32,715 bases of DNA, from positions 1 through 32,715 of the forward strand of contig DAOVGI010000058.1 of the NCBI GenBank assembly GCA_030672475.1, given 5' to 3'. The translations under genes were made by a program, and so were the position numbers. Positions 7,852-17,222 of this stretch are shown piece after piece (the first letter of the stretch is position 1; every line of letters starts with the position of its first letter). The notes beneath the pieces were generated by a model. That model saw nothing but the letters and a program-made list of their open reading frames with translations. It made no database searches and was not told the DNA's origin. Source of the stretch: Candidatus Bathyarchaeota archaeon (GTDB lineage Archaea; Thermoproteota; Bathyarchaeia; Bathyarchaeales; Bathycorpusculaceae).

Positions 7852-9030
7852 ATGGCGCAAACGGTAATTGATACGGCGAATCACATTGCAGCTTACGCTG
7901 CAAAAGCAGCGAGGGTTCAAGTTATTGCTGCCTATCCGATAACGCCTCAAACGTCAATAGTTGAGAGGATAGCTGAGTTGGTTGAAAGTGGAGAGTTTGA
8001 CGCTGAGTATATTCGTGTGGAATCTGAGCACAGTGCGATGGCAGCTTGTATAGGTGCGGCAGCTGCTGGGGCTAGAACTTTTACGGCAACTGCGGCTCAC
8101 GGTTTAGTGCTTATGCACGAGCCTATGCATTGGGCTTCTGGTTCACGATTGCCGATAGTGATGCCTGTTGCCAACCGTGCGTTGGGACCTGGTTGGAACA
8201 TTTGGGCTGATTCTACCGATTCTATGTCTCAGCGGGACACCGGATGGATTCAATTCTATTGTGCCGATAACCAAGAGGTTTTCGATACCATAATTCAAGC
8301 ATACAAACTCTGCGAAAATGAGCGAATCCTTTTGCCTGCTATGGTGTGCCTTGAAGCTTTCATTCTAACACATACCTATATGCCTGTGAAAATTCCAGAT
8401 CAAGAAAAAATTGATGATTTTCTGCCACACTATAAGCCTAATTGGATTCTAGACGTAAGCAACCCGCTGTCGCATGGAAACATACTTTCACCAGAATGGT
8501 ACATGGAATTCCGTTACATGATGCAAGAATCCATGGAGAATGCCAAGCAACTCATTCCAGAAATCGATAAAGAATATAGTAAGCACTTTGGTTTCGAACA
8601 TGGCGGATTGGTTGACAAGTACAAATGTGACGACGCAGATTTGATATTGCTGACCGTAGGAACAATCGGAAGCGAAGCTAAGGTGGCTGTGGACAACCTG
8701 CGAAGGGAAGGCTTAAAAATTGGCTCCGCAAGAATTCGAGTTTTTCGTCCATTTCCAAAAGAAGAAATTAGAAAACTTGCGGAAAATGCACAGATGTTTG
8801 CAGTGATAGATCGTGGTATATCCTTTGGTATGGAAGGTTTCATTGCTGAAGAAACAAAGGCTTCGCTTTGCAGTCAAAACGATCGACCGTTGATTGCCGG
8901 CTTCATTGCAGGATTGGGAGGAAGAGATGTAACGTTCAAGACTATCGAGAAAATCGCTAAAAAATCAGCTGAATGGATGCAAAGAGGCAGGATTGAAAAG
9001 GAAACGGTGTGGGTTGATTTGAAGGAGTGA
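7852..9030 (+). CDS. porA: 2-oxoacid:ferredoxin oxidoreductase alpha subunit
   Basis: 'VIAAYPITPQTSIVERIAELVESGEFDAEYIRVESEHSAMAACIGAAAAGARTFTATAAHGLVLMHE'. ORF track opens at 7807; ATG at 7852 after GGAGGA is the likely start. Confidence 0.95.
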   Translation: MAQTVIDTANHIAAYAAKAARVQVIAAYPITPQTSIVERIAELVESGEFDAEYIRVESEHSAMAACIGAAAAGARTFTATAAHGLVLMHEPMHWASGSRLPIVMPVANRALGPGWNIWADSTDSMSQRDTGWIQFYCADNQEVFDTIIQAYKLCENERILLPAMVCLEAFILTHTYMPVKIPDQEKIDDFLPHYKPNWILDVSNPLSHGNILSPEWYMEFRYMMQESMENAKQLIPEIDKEYSKHFGFEHGGLVDKYKCDDADLILLTVGTIGSEAKVAVDNLRREGLKIGSARIRVFRPFPKEEIRKLAENAQMFAVIDRGISFGMEGFIAEETKASLCSQNDRPLIAGFIAGLGGRDVTFKTIEKIAKKSAEWMQRGRIEKETVWVDLKE

Positions 9031-9035
9031 AAAAA

Positions 9036-9959
9036 ATGGGAGAAACAAAAATCATTGAATCAATAAAAGGACTTTCGAAAGAGGAATATTTGCTTAAAGG
9101 TCATATTGCATGTGCTGGTTGCGGCGCAACCATCGCGCTTCGTTTACTCTTCAAGGCTTTGGGAAACAGAGTAATCATGGTTATTCCAGCATGTTGCTCA
9201 TCGGTTATTCCTGGGCCTTATCCCTACACGTCTTTTGCGGTGCCTGTTCAAAACATAATATTTGAGTCGACGGGTGCTACAGCGTCTGGTGTTGTTGCAG
9301 CCTTGCGTAAGCGGGGCATTAACGATGTAACTGTTGTCGGCTGGGCTGGAGATGGTGGAACCTTTGACATAGGTATACAAGCTTTATCCGGAGCAGCTGA
9401 AAGGGGAACAGACTTTATTTACATTTGTTACGACAACGAAGCTTATGGTAACACAGGTGTTCAAAGAAGTGGCGCAACTCCCTACGGTGCATGGACCACC
9501 ACGACTCCCACCGGGAAAAAAGAACGGAAAAAAGATATGCCATTCATCATGGCCGCCCACAAAATACCGTATATTGCAACAGCTTGTCCGTCTTACCCGA
9601 TAGACTTTATAAGAAAGCTTAGAAAGGCAAGGGAGATCAAAGGTACACGTTTTATTCATCTGCTGGCCCCCTGTCCAACCGGCTGGCGTTATGATGCAAG
9701 CAAGACTGTACAGATGGGACGGCTGGCAGTTCAGACTGGCATGTGGGTGCTTTTTGAAATTGAATATGGGCGGTTTAAACTTAATCCTCCAAGCGACGAA
9801 CTGATTGATAAGGCAAAACGAAGACCACTTGAGGAATATTTAACCTTGCAAGGTAGGTTCCGCAGACTAGGGGAAGAGGATATTCAGAAAAAACAGAAAT
9901 GGGTAGATGAAGATTGGGAGCGATACCGTAGATATCATCAAACAATGTGTCTTATCTAG
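9036..9959 (+). CDS. porB: 2-oxoacid:ferredoxin oxidoreductase beta subunit (TPP-binding)
   Basis: 'GHIACAGCGATIALRLLFKALG', 'GWAGDGGTFDIGIQALSGAAERGTDFIYICYDNEAYGNTGVQ'; ATG at 9036 follows AAGGAG. Confidence 0.95.
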   Translation: MGETKIIESIKGLSKEEYLLKGHIACAGCGATIALRLLFKALGNRVIMVIPACCSSVIPGPYPYTSFAVPVQNIIFESTGATASGVVAALRKRGINDVTVVGWAGDGGTFDIGIQALSGAAERGTDFIYICYDNEAYGNTGVQRSGATPYGAWTTTTPTGKKERKKDMPFIMAAHKIPYIATACPSYPIDFIRKLRKAREIKGTRFIHLLAPCPTGWRYDASKTVQMGRLAVQTGMWVLFEIEYGRFKLNPPSDELIDKAKRRPLEEYLTLQGRFRRLGEEDIQKKQKWVDEDWERYRRYHQTMCLI

Positions 9960-10118
9960 ACTATATGCAAGAACATAAGAGCTTTAAATCTGCCATAATT
10001 CAATGTGTGCAGTATTGCCATCTGCCCGCCTAAAATCGAGCGTAATCCAGACGACACATAACGGTGCAGAAGGCTTAGGACGGATTTCCAGCGAGCACGA
10101 AATCTCCCTATTTTTTCG

Positions 10119-10159
10119 ATATAAAACGTGATCTTTTACTTAGAAAGTTATATAAAACG
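10119..10159 (+). promoter_or_regulatory. Two TATA-like ATATAAAACG 10-mers 31 bp apart upstream of the aminotransferase
   Basis: ATATAAAACG at 10119-10128 and 10150-10159; CDS start at 10197. Confidence 0.5.
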
Positions 10160-10196
10160 GTCTTTTCTAATCGTTAGTCTCCAACGGTGAAGTAGA

Positions 10197-11534
10197 ATGA
10201 GTGTTTATCCCAAAATAATTGTTACCCCACCTGGTCCTAAAGCTAGGGAGCTTGTTAGAAAAGATGAGAGCGTTATCTCGCCTTCGTATGGGCGGTTTTA
10301 TCCGCTTGTGGTTGAGTCGGGCAGGGGGTGTATAGTAAAGGATGTTGACGGAAACGAGTACATAGACTTCAACTCGGGTCTAGTATGCCTAAACGTGGGT
10401 CACAGTCATCCTAAGGTAGTTGCAGCCGTGAAAAGTCAATGTGACCGTTTCTTGCATTATTCAAACACGGACTTTTTCTATGCTGAAGTTATCAATCTCG
10501 CGGAAAAACTTGTTGAAATTGCACCTGGAAGCTTTGACAAAAAGGTTTATTTCGGAAACAGTGGCGCTGAATCAGTTGAGGCAGCCGTTAAACTCGCGAA
10601 GTGGCATACACGTAAACAACGGTTTATAGGATTCATAAGTGCTTTTCACGGACGGACAGTTGGAGCGTTATCCTTCACAGCCAGCAAGCCAACTCAAAAG
10701 CGGTACTTCTTCCCCTTGATGCCAGGTGTCACCCATGTGCCATACCCCTATTGTTACCGTTGCCCCTTCAAGCTAACCTACCCTAATTGCAATTACTGGT
10801 GCGTAGATTTCATTGACGAGTTTGTCTTGCAGAAGTATGTACCTCCTGAGGAAGTTGCTGCAATACTGCTTGAGCCAGTTCAAGGTGAAGGCGGATACGT
10901 TGTTCCGCCACCTGAATACTTCCAGCGGTTGAAGAAACTTGCTGATGAATATGGCATACTGCTTATAGACGATGAGGTGCAAGCTGGTATGGGTAGAACC
11001 GGGAAATGGTTTGCAATTGAACACTGGGGTGTTGAGCCAGATATTATATGCAGTGCGAAGGCGTTAGCTTCTGGGCTGCCGTTGGGGGCAACCATCGCTA
11101 AAACAAAGGTTATGGATTGGGTTGGAGGTTCTCACGCAAGCACCTTCGGCGGTAACCCCCTCTCCTGCGTTGCAGCAAACGCCGTCATAGATGTCATAAG
11201 AGAAGAGCGACTTCTGGAAAATGCAGTTAGGCAAGGTGCTTACATTATGAAGAGACTTGAAGAGTTGAAGGAGCAAAGCGAAATCGTAGGCGATGTAAGA
11301 GGCAAAGGTTTGATGATAGGTATGGAAATCGTGGAAAACAAAGAAACTAAGAAGCCGGCACCTAAGAAAGCTAAGGAAATAATGATGCGCTCGTGGAAGC
11401 GAGGAGTCGCCGTCATTACATGTGGGGTTTCGACAATAAGAATTGCGCCGCCCCTTCGTATAACGAAGGAACTTGTTGATTCTGCATTAGGAATAATTGT
11501 GGATGTTGTAAAAGAGGTTGAAAGAGAAGGTTAA
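10197..11534 (+). CDS. Class III PLP-dependent aminotransferase (4-aminobutyrate / acetylornithine / ornithine aminotransferase or racemase family)
   Basis: 445 aa; 'YIDFNSGLVCLNVGHSHPKVVAAV', 'FGNSGAESVEAAVKLAK', 'LLIDDEVQAGMGRTGKWFAIEHWGVEPDIICSAKALASGLPLGA'. Confidence 0.92.
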   Translation: MSVYPKIIVTPPGPKARELVRKDESVISPSYGRFYPLVVESGRGCIVKDVDGNEYIDFNSGLVCLNVGHSHPKVVAAVKSQCDRFLHYSNTDFFYAEVINLAEKLVEIAPGSFDKKVYFGNSGAESVEAAVKLAKWHTRKQRFIGFISAFHGRTVGALSFTASKPTQKRYFFPLMPGVTHVPYPYCYRCPFKLTYPNCNYWCVDFIDEFVLQKYVPPEEVAAILLEPVQGEGGYVVPPPEYFQRLKKLADEYGILLIDDEVQAGMGRTGKWFAIEHWGVEPDIICSAKALASGLPLGATIAKTKVMDWVGGSHASTFGGNPLSCVAANAVIDVIREERLLENAVRQGAYIMKRLEELKEQSEIVGDVRGKGLMIGMEIVENKETKKPAPKKAKEIMMRSWKRGVAVITCGVSTIRIAPPLRITKELVDSALGIIVDVVKEVEREG

Positions 11535-11552
11535 GTCAAACAGTGTGTTTAC

Positions 11553-11981
11553 ATGGAAATCCGGCGACTAACGATAGAAGACTACGAAGAAATTGTGAAC
11601 CTTTGGTCCAAGGCGAATTTGCCTTTCAAACGAGAAGGGAGAGACAGCAGAGAAGCTATAATGGTGCAAATGAGGTCGCGCCCTGATTTCTTTCTAGGAG
11701 GCTTTGAAGATAACTGTCTTGTCGGCATGGTTATCATAAGCTGTGACTCGCGAAAAGGATGGATAAATCGCTTGGCTGTGGATCCAGGTTACAGGTATCT
11801 GGGAATTGCTAAGACTTTGATTGCTGAATCTGAAATAATACTTCGAAAGCGTGGCATCAGGATTTTCTGTGCTCTAATCGAAGATTACAACGCTAAATCA
11901 AAGGAACTTTTTAAGAAATGCGGCTACATCGAACACCATGACATAATATACTTCAGTAAGCGTGACAGTGATGCAGTTTGA
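11553..11981 (+). CDS. GNAT family N-acetyltransferase
   Basis: 142 aa; 'INRLAVDPGYRYLGIAKTLIAESEIILRKRG' and 'AKSKELFKKCGYIE'. Confidence 0.88.
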   Translation: MEIRRLTIEDYEEIVNLWSKANLPFKREGRDSREAIMVQMRSRPDFFLGGFEDNCLVGMVIISCDSRKGWINRLAVDPGYRYLGIAKTLIAESEIILRKRGIRIFCALIEDYNAKSKELFKKCGYIEHHDIIYFSKRDSDAV

Positions 11982-12071
11982 CTGTGCTTTAGACACGTTG
12001 GCAAAAAGTGTTTATAGTTTCGAGTAATTGATGGACACGTGCGGGTTTTCAACTTTCTATTGTTCAGCCAA

Positions 12072-12095
12072 GACTTGCTATGAAAGAGGCAAGTC
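12072..12095. repeat. Inverted repeat in a convergent intergenic region (possible bidirectional 3'-end hairpin)
   Basis: GACTTGC-TATGAAAGAG-GCAAGTC, perfect 7-bp arms, between a + gene ending at 11981 and a - gene ending at 12103. Confidence 0.35.
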
Positions 12096-12102
12096 GAGAA
12101 TT

Positions 12103-12678
12103 TTAGAAGTTTCTTGGTTTCGCTATGATTTCCTTTATTTTCAAGTCGAAAAATCTTCCAGTGTTTGCAGGTTGGATGCGAAGTGCTGTATCTGCGCCCT
12201 TGCCCGTTCCTGCTATGACAATTACATCTTTATCAACTGGAATCAAACCAGCATCCGCAGCCATCAAGGCAATTTCTATACATACTTTTGTTCCTTCGCC
12301 CATGAATCTAAGTGTATTGGCAATTAATTCTAGAGGCTGGATTGTCCCAAAATCTTTACGGATTGCCCGTTCAACGCTGCTTAACGCGTGGACACCCGTG
12401 GAAATCTTTGCTTTATTCATTAGAATTTCTCTTTTGCACTCGTCCTTTAACTCGGTTTTTTCTGGTTCGCGGAAACCAAAACAATGCGTGACTATGATTG
12501 TGTTATATTCTTTGAAGATTCTGGATGCCTTTACTCCTGTCTCACCAGTTGTTGAAGCAACCACGATATCTCTTATATCCTCTCTTTCTGCGTATTCTCG
12601 GACAAGCTTTAACAAGGTGTCGGTGTTCTGTTCCCCTGCTTGATTGAAATAGGTCACTTTTCTCTCAACTACGCCCAT
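12103..12678 (-). CDS. Stand-alone pyruvate kinase C-terminal (alpha/beta)-like domain protein
   Basis: 191 aa; 'VVASTTGETGVKASRIFKEYNTIIVTHCFGFREP...GVHALSSVERAIRKDFG'; no PK catalytic barrel. Confidence 0.72.
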   Translation of the reverse strand: MGVVERKVTYFNQAGEQNTDTLLKLVREYAEREDIRDIVVASTTGETGVKASRIFKEYNTIIVTHCFGFREPEKTELKDECKREILMNKAKISTGVHALSSVERAIRKDFGTIQPLELIANTLRFMGEGTKVCIEIALMAADAGLIPVDKDVIVIAGTGKGADTALRIQPANTGRFFDLKIKEIIAKPRNF

Positions 12679-12733
12679 GGGTTGTCACCAGATCGTACAA
12701 TCCCTTGTTTTTGCTAATATTTTTAGCGTTTTG

Positions 12734-13264
12734 TCACCGTCTAAGCATCTTTTTTCTTAACGGTTTTCTTTTCAATTCTGTGCCACACACTTCACATTTA
12801 TTATGTTTGTAATCCGCTGAATACCGCTTGTAACACGCTGGGCAGTATCTTACCCATTGTAAACGAAATCGAATGCCAAACTCAGCTAGTGAAGTGAATT
12901 CTATACCGATTTGATCTGCAACATTTTGTATTGAATAGTCATCGGTTACAATCGATGGAGAGTAACCTTTTATTCTGAGCTGTAAAGCCAATGCTAGGAT
13001 TTGCAGGTCTGTTTCTGATAAGAAGAACGCGTCTCCGACAAGTTTTGCAGATGCTTTTACTCTATTTATGAAAATCTTTTTCGGTGCTTCAACCTTTAGC
13101 CTTCCGCTTTCTACTGCCGTTTTAAACCTAACCTGAATCATAGATCTTCTCAATATTTCCTTCTTGACTGTTGGGACAGTGAACTGCTTTTCACTTATTG
13201 AAAATGGGTCGAAGCCAGCCACAAAGGCAGAAGTATCCAAAACCATAACTCTTTGGCCTGTCAT
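12734..13264 (-). CDS. nob1: Nob1-type endoribonuclease (PIN domain + zinc ribbon), rRNA maturation
   Basis: 176 aa; 'VMVLDTSAFVAGF' PIN start, 'LSETDLQILALALQL...SIVTDDYSIQNVA', zinc ribbon 'YCPACYKRY...KCEVCGTEL'. Confidence 0.88.
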   Translation of the reverse strand: MTGQRVMVLDTSAFVAGFDPFSISEKQFTVPTVKKEILRRSMIQVRFKTAVESGRLKVEAPKKIFINRVKASAKLVGDAFFLSETDLQILALALQLRIKGYSPSIVTDDYSIQNVADQIGIEFTSLAEFGIRFRLQWVRYCPACYKRYSADYKHNKCEVCGTELKRKPLRKKMLRR

Positions 13265-14124
13265 TCGTTACGTTTCTCCTTCCATCCCTTGAAAATAAGT
13301 CTGCTTCTCAAACGATCGTAGAAATTTTCCTTAAGCCTTATGAAAGAAGTTTCATACTTAGAACGAGTAACCTTTAGACTTGTAACTTCAGAGTTCACAA
13401 TTTCGCGGTGTTGTCCATCAATGACTACAAGGGTTCTTCTCGGTCTAAGAACTTCAACTGTGAGGCTTGAATCCGCTGGAAAAACAATGGAACGGAAAAC
13501 GCTTAGAGCACAAACCGGGGTTAAAACAAAGGCATCTACACGTGGGTCAAGAACGGGTCCCCCTGCTGAAAGCGAGTAACCAGTGGAGCCAGTTTGTGTT
13601 GCTATCATTAGTCCGTCTGCTTGGCAGTTCAGAATTAGTTTCTCATTTTTCATGATTCGAGCGTAAAGCAATTTTGCAGGTTCATCGGCTGTTATTAATA
13701 CTTCATTCAAAGCGTCTGGTAACTCCAAGTCAGCTGTGCTCGCCGAGAGCTTCATGCATTTCTCAAGCGTGAACTCTTCTTCTAGGCATTTATCTACGGC
13801 TTCAAAGGCCTGTTCCGGTTGAACTTCTGTAAGAAAACCTCTAATACCCATATTAACTGTAAGTATTGGCGATTCAGGTTTCGGGATCGCGATGCATGTT
13901 CTTAAAACTGTGCCGTCTCCACCAATCGTGATTATAAAATCAGTTTTCATTCTGTTTAATGGCACAGTGTCTTCTTCCGTCTCAATTTCCTTCGCTAACG
14001 TGTCTTCAATGTATACTTCTAATCCCTTTGCTGCCAGATATCTAGCAAGTTCTTCTGCAAGTTTCATGGCTTTCTTGTTGTCGAAACGAGCGACCAAACC
14101 GACACTTTCGAACAAGGTTTTCAC
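13261..14124 (-). CDS. nadK: NAD kinase
   Basis: 287 aa; 'FIITIGGDGTVLRTC', 'DGLMIATQTGSTGYSLSAGGPVLDP'. Overlaps the nob1 start by 4 bp. Confidence 0.93.
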   Translation of the reverse strand: MKTLFESVGLVARFDNKKAMKLAEELARYLAAKGLEVYIEDTLAKEIETEEDTVPLNRMKTDFIITIGGDGTVLRTCIAIPKPESPILTVNMGIRGFLTEVQPEQAFEAVDKCLEEEFTLEKCMKLSASTADLELPDALNEVLITADEPAKLLYARIMKNEKLILNCQADGLMIATQTGSTGYSLSAGGPVLDPRVDAFVLTPVCALSVFRSIVFPADSSLTVEVLRPRRTLVVIDGQHREIVNSEVTSLKVTRSKYETSFIRLKENFYDRLRSRLIFKGWKEKRNE

Positions 14125-14210
14125 TTTCGAACTACTAGCGACACCTTAATCTATATATGGGTGTTGTTTAGAATTGCTGTGGATAAGTGCAATAGCAAGT
14201 TGGTGGGGCT

Positions 14211-14603
14211 ATGAGTAAACCAGCTAGTGTAGGAAGCCTACGTGAAGGTCGCTATATAATTGTGGATGGTGAGCCATGCCGCATAGTTGGTTTAACTAAG
14301 TCGAAACCTGGAAAACACGGATCAGCCAAGGCAAGAATTGTCGCTATAGGTATTTTTGATGGTGCCAAAAGAAGCTTTGTTAAACCTGTAGATGCGAACG
14401 TGGAAGTACCGATGATTAATAAGAGGGCTGGGCAAGTGTTCTCAGTGATGTCTTCCAGTGTTCAAATAATGGACTTGGAAACCTATGAATATTTGGATGC
14501 ACCTTTGCCCGAAGATGAAAGTTTGAAGGCTAAAATTGTCTCAGGTGTTGAAATCGAATATTGGCGGATAATGGGCAGAGTGAAAATTCTGAGAATCAAA
14601 TAA
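14211..14603 (+). CDS. eif5A: Translation initiation factor aIF5A
   Basis: 130 aa; hypusination loop 'SKPGKHGSAKARI'; 'REGRYIIVDGEPCRIVGL'. Confidence 0.95.
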   Translation: MSKPASVGSLREGRYIIVDGEPCRIVGLTKSKPGKHGSAKARIVAIGIFDGAKRSFVKPVDANVEVPMINKRAGQVFSVMSSSVQIMDLETYEYLDAPLPEDESLKAKIVSGVEIEYWRIMGRVKILRIK

Positions 14604-14990
14604 GACGAAAGGTCGGATTTGAGGACTTAGAGGGTGACCAGTGATCCCTTTTTCGTTTTCAAAAATGATTTTCTCAGGTAAGACCGAATCTTACCTCTCT
14701 GGATGCAGCGGAGAATACTGGAATCAGTTTTTGACGCCGAAAACTTCAGGATGCAGTGTCTCTTCTTTGCAGGCAGTTAAAACCTCACATTATTTACAAA
14801 CAGTTTCTGTGAAGCGGTAAATCTCGCTGTGCACATAACGATTCACTGTCTTGATCCAAGAGGTTTTAACGATGCTTCTCCAGAAACAACAATTACTTAA
14901 GCAACGCTAAGCCTGAAGATAAAACTATAGCAGTTATTTCTGATGATATAATTGGCTTCTGACTAATTATAGCTGCGTTTTGAACAGTAC

Positions 14991-15266
14991 TTAACTCCAC
15001 CATTCCCAGTTGAGCTGTCTGAATCCTAAATAGAGTATTAAAAGAATGACTCCCCAGCTTAACGCCAAGCCCGCAATTTCCAATATCATATTGTTGTTTA
15101 GGTAGCTGTAGCTAGCCCAGGCGCTTATTCCACATAAGCCTACTAAAAGGAGGGTGAAAATAGCAAAATGGATTGCACGTTCCACCGTCATCTTTTCACC
15201 CGCCACACTCATTTCTATAAGTTGGTGCAGCTTATTGTTAAAATTTTTCATCATTTTTCTTTCCAA
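14991..15266 (-). CDS. Small two-TM membrane protein of unknown function
   Basis: 91 aa; two hydrophobic segments 'AIHFAIFTLLLVGLCGISAWASY' and 'MILEIAGLALSWGVILLILYLGF'. Start may be an internal ATG near 15254. Confidence 0.55.
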   Translation of the reverse strand: MERKMMKNFNNKLHQLIEMSVAGEKMTVERAIHFAIFTLLLVGLCGISAWASYSYLNNNMILEIAGLALSWGVILLILYLGFRQLNWEWWS

Positions 15267-15465
15267 ATTCCCCCAAACAGTTTCATGGGGGCTTTGCTTT
15301 TGGTGAAGTTCAAGCTGTTTCTGTGGTTTTGGAGTGTTGGGAAATTGAAATGTAGATTAAATAGATGCCTTGTTCAATACTTCTAAGGTACTTCATGTGC
15401 TTATCATACAAATGCGCGCGATGAATCGTGGAACAAGATGCTGTAACACTTTACCTGCGGGAGCC

Positions 15466-16104
15466 TCACGTGAGGATGTCTAGGATGCTTGGAATCAGTA
15501 GAAATATTACGAGGAGATAGAGGATGAATAAACCTATCACCAATAGGAGGTTCTTGGCCCAATTTTTGCTCCAAGCAATTCCGAAGGGTATCCCAATCAT
15601 GAATCCAATAACGTGGGAAACGTAAGCAATATTCCCTTGAACACCTAGGTAGACAGCAATCATATTGTATGTGAAATAGATGATTGCCACAAGTCCTTGA
15701 GGCATTAGGAAAAGGAAAGAGAATTTTAAAGGCTTGACAAGCATAACTACGGCAGTCAAGGTGAAGATGGCGGCAGAGGCTCCGATTAAAGGAGTTGTTG
15801 AATCATAGAAGAATGTGCTCAAAAGGAAACATAGAATTCCACCAAAGAAGAAGACCGATAACGTTTTAGTTGCTTCTATTTCCTTTTCAAGCGTATTGCC
15901 GAAGACGTAAAGGAACACCATGTTACCCAGCAAATGCAAAAGGTCACCGTGAAGGAACAATGCTGTAATCAAGGTCCACACTCTACCTTTAAGCAGATTC
16001 TCTCCGCTAAAAGCAAGATATTCAATTATGAGGTCTGATCTCCCATACCAAGAAAGTATGGATATCAGAGCGCACATGATTATTATCCAGTTTGTCTTAT
16101 TCAA
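15466..16104 (-). CDS. Rhomboid family intramembrane serine protease
   Basis: 212 aa; 'LFLHGDLLHLLGNMVFLYVFGNTLE', catalytic Ser region 'LIGASAAIFTLTAVVML', catalytic His region 'IAYVSHVIGFMIGIPFG'. Confidence 0.9.
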   Translation of the reverse strand: MNKTNWIIIMCALISILSWYGRSDLIIEYLAFSGENLLKGRVWTLITALFLHGDLLHLLGNMVFLYVFGNTLEKEIEATKTLSVFFFGGILCFLLSTFFYDSTTPLIGASAAIFTLTAVVMLVKPLKFSFLFLMPQGLVAIIYFTYNMIAVYLGVQGNIAYVSHVIGFMIGIPFGIAWSKNWAKNLLLVIGLFILYLLVIFLLIPSILDILT

Positions 16105-16766
16105 AGACGTATCAAACGTCTCAATGAGAAAAATAAACTATTAAAACTATCGTTTTTCATGTTGTTGATTAGCGAAGCGCGCGCTAGCCAAGTTAAGATA
16201 ATATGGTGTTTGCTGGGTTGACACAGCAGTTTGATCGGTGCCTCAGGATTCTGGTTCCGTTTCCGGATGGAGTAAGGCGAACTACGTGTGGCTTATCAAG
16301 AATAATGATGCAGTGTTTTGGCACAGAAAAATGAAGAAGTCAAGCCTATGATTTGGACTGACGAGATTCATTAATTCTTTTGAAGATTGCTTGATAGGAC
16401 TATGATAAGAATTGACCGAAGTGTAAAGAAAAATCCCTGAAGGGTCACCAGCATAGTTCCGAAGAAACAACCAGTTAAGATACGTTAATCTGCAATAGAC
16501 AATCTGATAACGCTTTTCAAAGTAACTCTGTCTATTTATCTGGGCAGAAAACGATTGTCACTCATATTTCCTTTTCTGTGGGGTTCTTGGCGATCTAACT
16601 CTAAAGGGGCTCGTCGCAAGACGTAGTGTACGCGATTTGCCTCGCACATTTACTTTGGAATTAAGGCTTATTTTGTTGTTAGTTCCAATATGTTTTGAAG
16701 CCGATGATGAGATAAGAGCAAACTGATCTGTGACGACCTCACAAATCCGGCGATGAGGCTTCAACC

Positions 16767-17210
16767 CTATTCTATAGGGATTTCCTCCCGGTGTTTCCTA
16801 GGCAGGTGAATCTCTAAAATTCCTTTTTTGAAGTTAGCTTCGATCTTATCTGTATATACGGGTACTGGGATGCGTGTTTGACATTGAAGTGTTTTGAACT
16901 CACCTTCGTATTGAGTCATGCCGAATTCGTCAAATCGTATCTTCCGTTTCATTTTGGCTGATATCTCGATCAAGTCGCTGCCTATGGGTTCAACTCGTAT
17001 TTCATTTTCTTCAGCGTACGGCAAATCGACTGTAATTATCACTTCTGTCGGAGTCACCATTATATTACGGAGCGGTTCTATTGTGCAGGTCCTATTGTTC
17101 CATGTTGGCTTTTCAATTAACTCTTCTCGAAATCTTTCAGCCCACTCACTCAAATTTTCAAAGTATTCGTCGATGATTTCGAAAATTGAACGCCTTTTTT
17201 TTGATGACAT
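16767..17210 (-). CDS. hsp20: Hsp20/alpha-crystallin family small heat shock protein
   Basis: 147 aa; 'EVIITVDLPYAEENEIRVEPIGSDLIEISAK...YTDKIEANFKKGILEIHLPRK'. Confidence 0.9.
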   Translation of the reverse strand: MSSKKRRSIFEIIDEYFENLSEWAERFREELIEKPTWNNRTCTIEPLRNIMVTPTEVIITVDLPYAEENEIRVEPIGSDLIEISAKMKRKIRFDEFGMTQYEGEFKTLQCQTRIPVPVYTDKIEANFKKGILEIHLPRKHREEIPIE

Positions 17211-17222
17211 TTCTTCACCATC

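Noticed and set aside
12125-12643. 172-aa plus-strand ORF antisense to the PK C-terminal-like gene
   Set aside because: Minus-strand product has coherent domain sequence; the plus-strand translation does not.
14939-14962. CTGATGA...CTGA in the spacer after aIF5A, reminiscent of box C/D sRNA motifs
   Set aside because: Only one C-like and one D-like element; no internal D'/C' pair of proper spacing and no clear guide region. Insufficient for an sRNA call.
15464-15475. CCTCACGTGAGG 12-bp palindrome spanning the rhomboid stop codon
   Set aside because: Palindromes of this length are expected several times in 32 kb by chance, and this one largely overlaps coding sequence.
16202-16336. Short plus-strand frame 'MVFAGLTQQFDRCLRILVPFPDGVRRTTCGLSRIMMQCFGTEK'
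   Set aside because: 43 aa without recognisable motif; cannot be distinguished from chance.
16558-16764. 68-aa minus-strand ORF just after hsp20 (TTG start, basic C-terminus)
   Set aside because: No recognisable domain; plausible random ORF in a low-coding region. Left out of the features.
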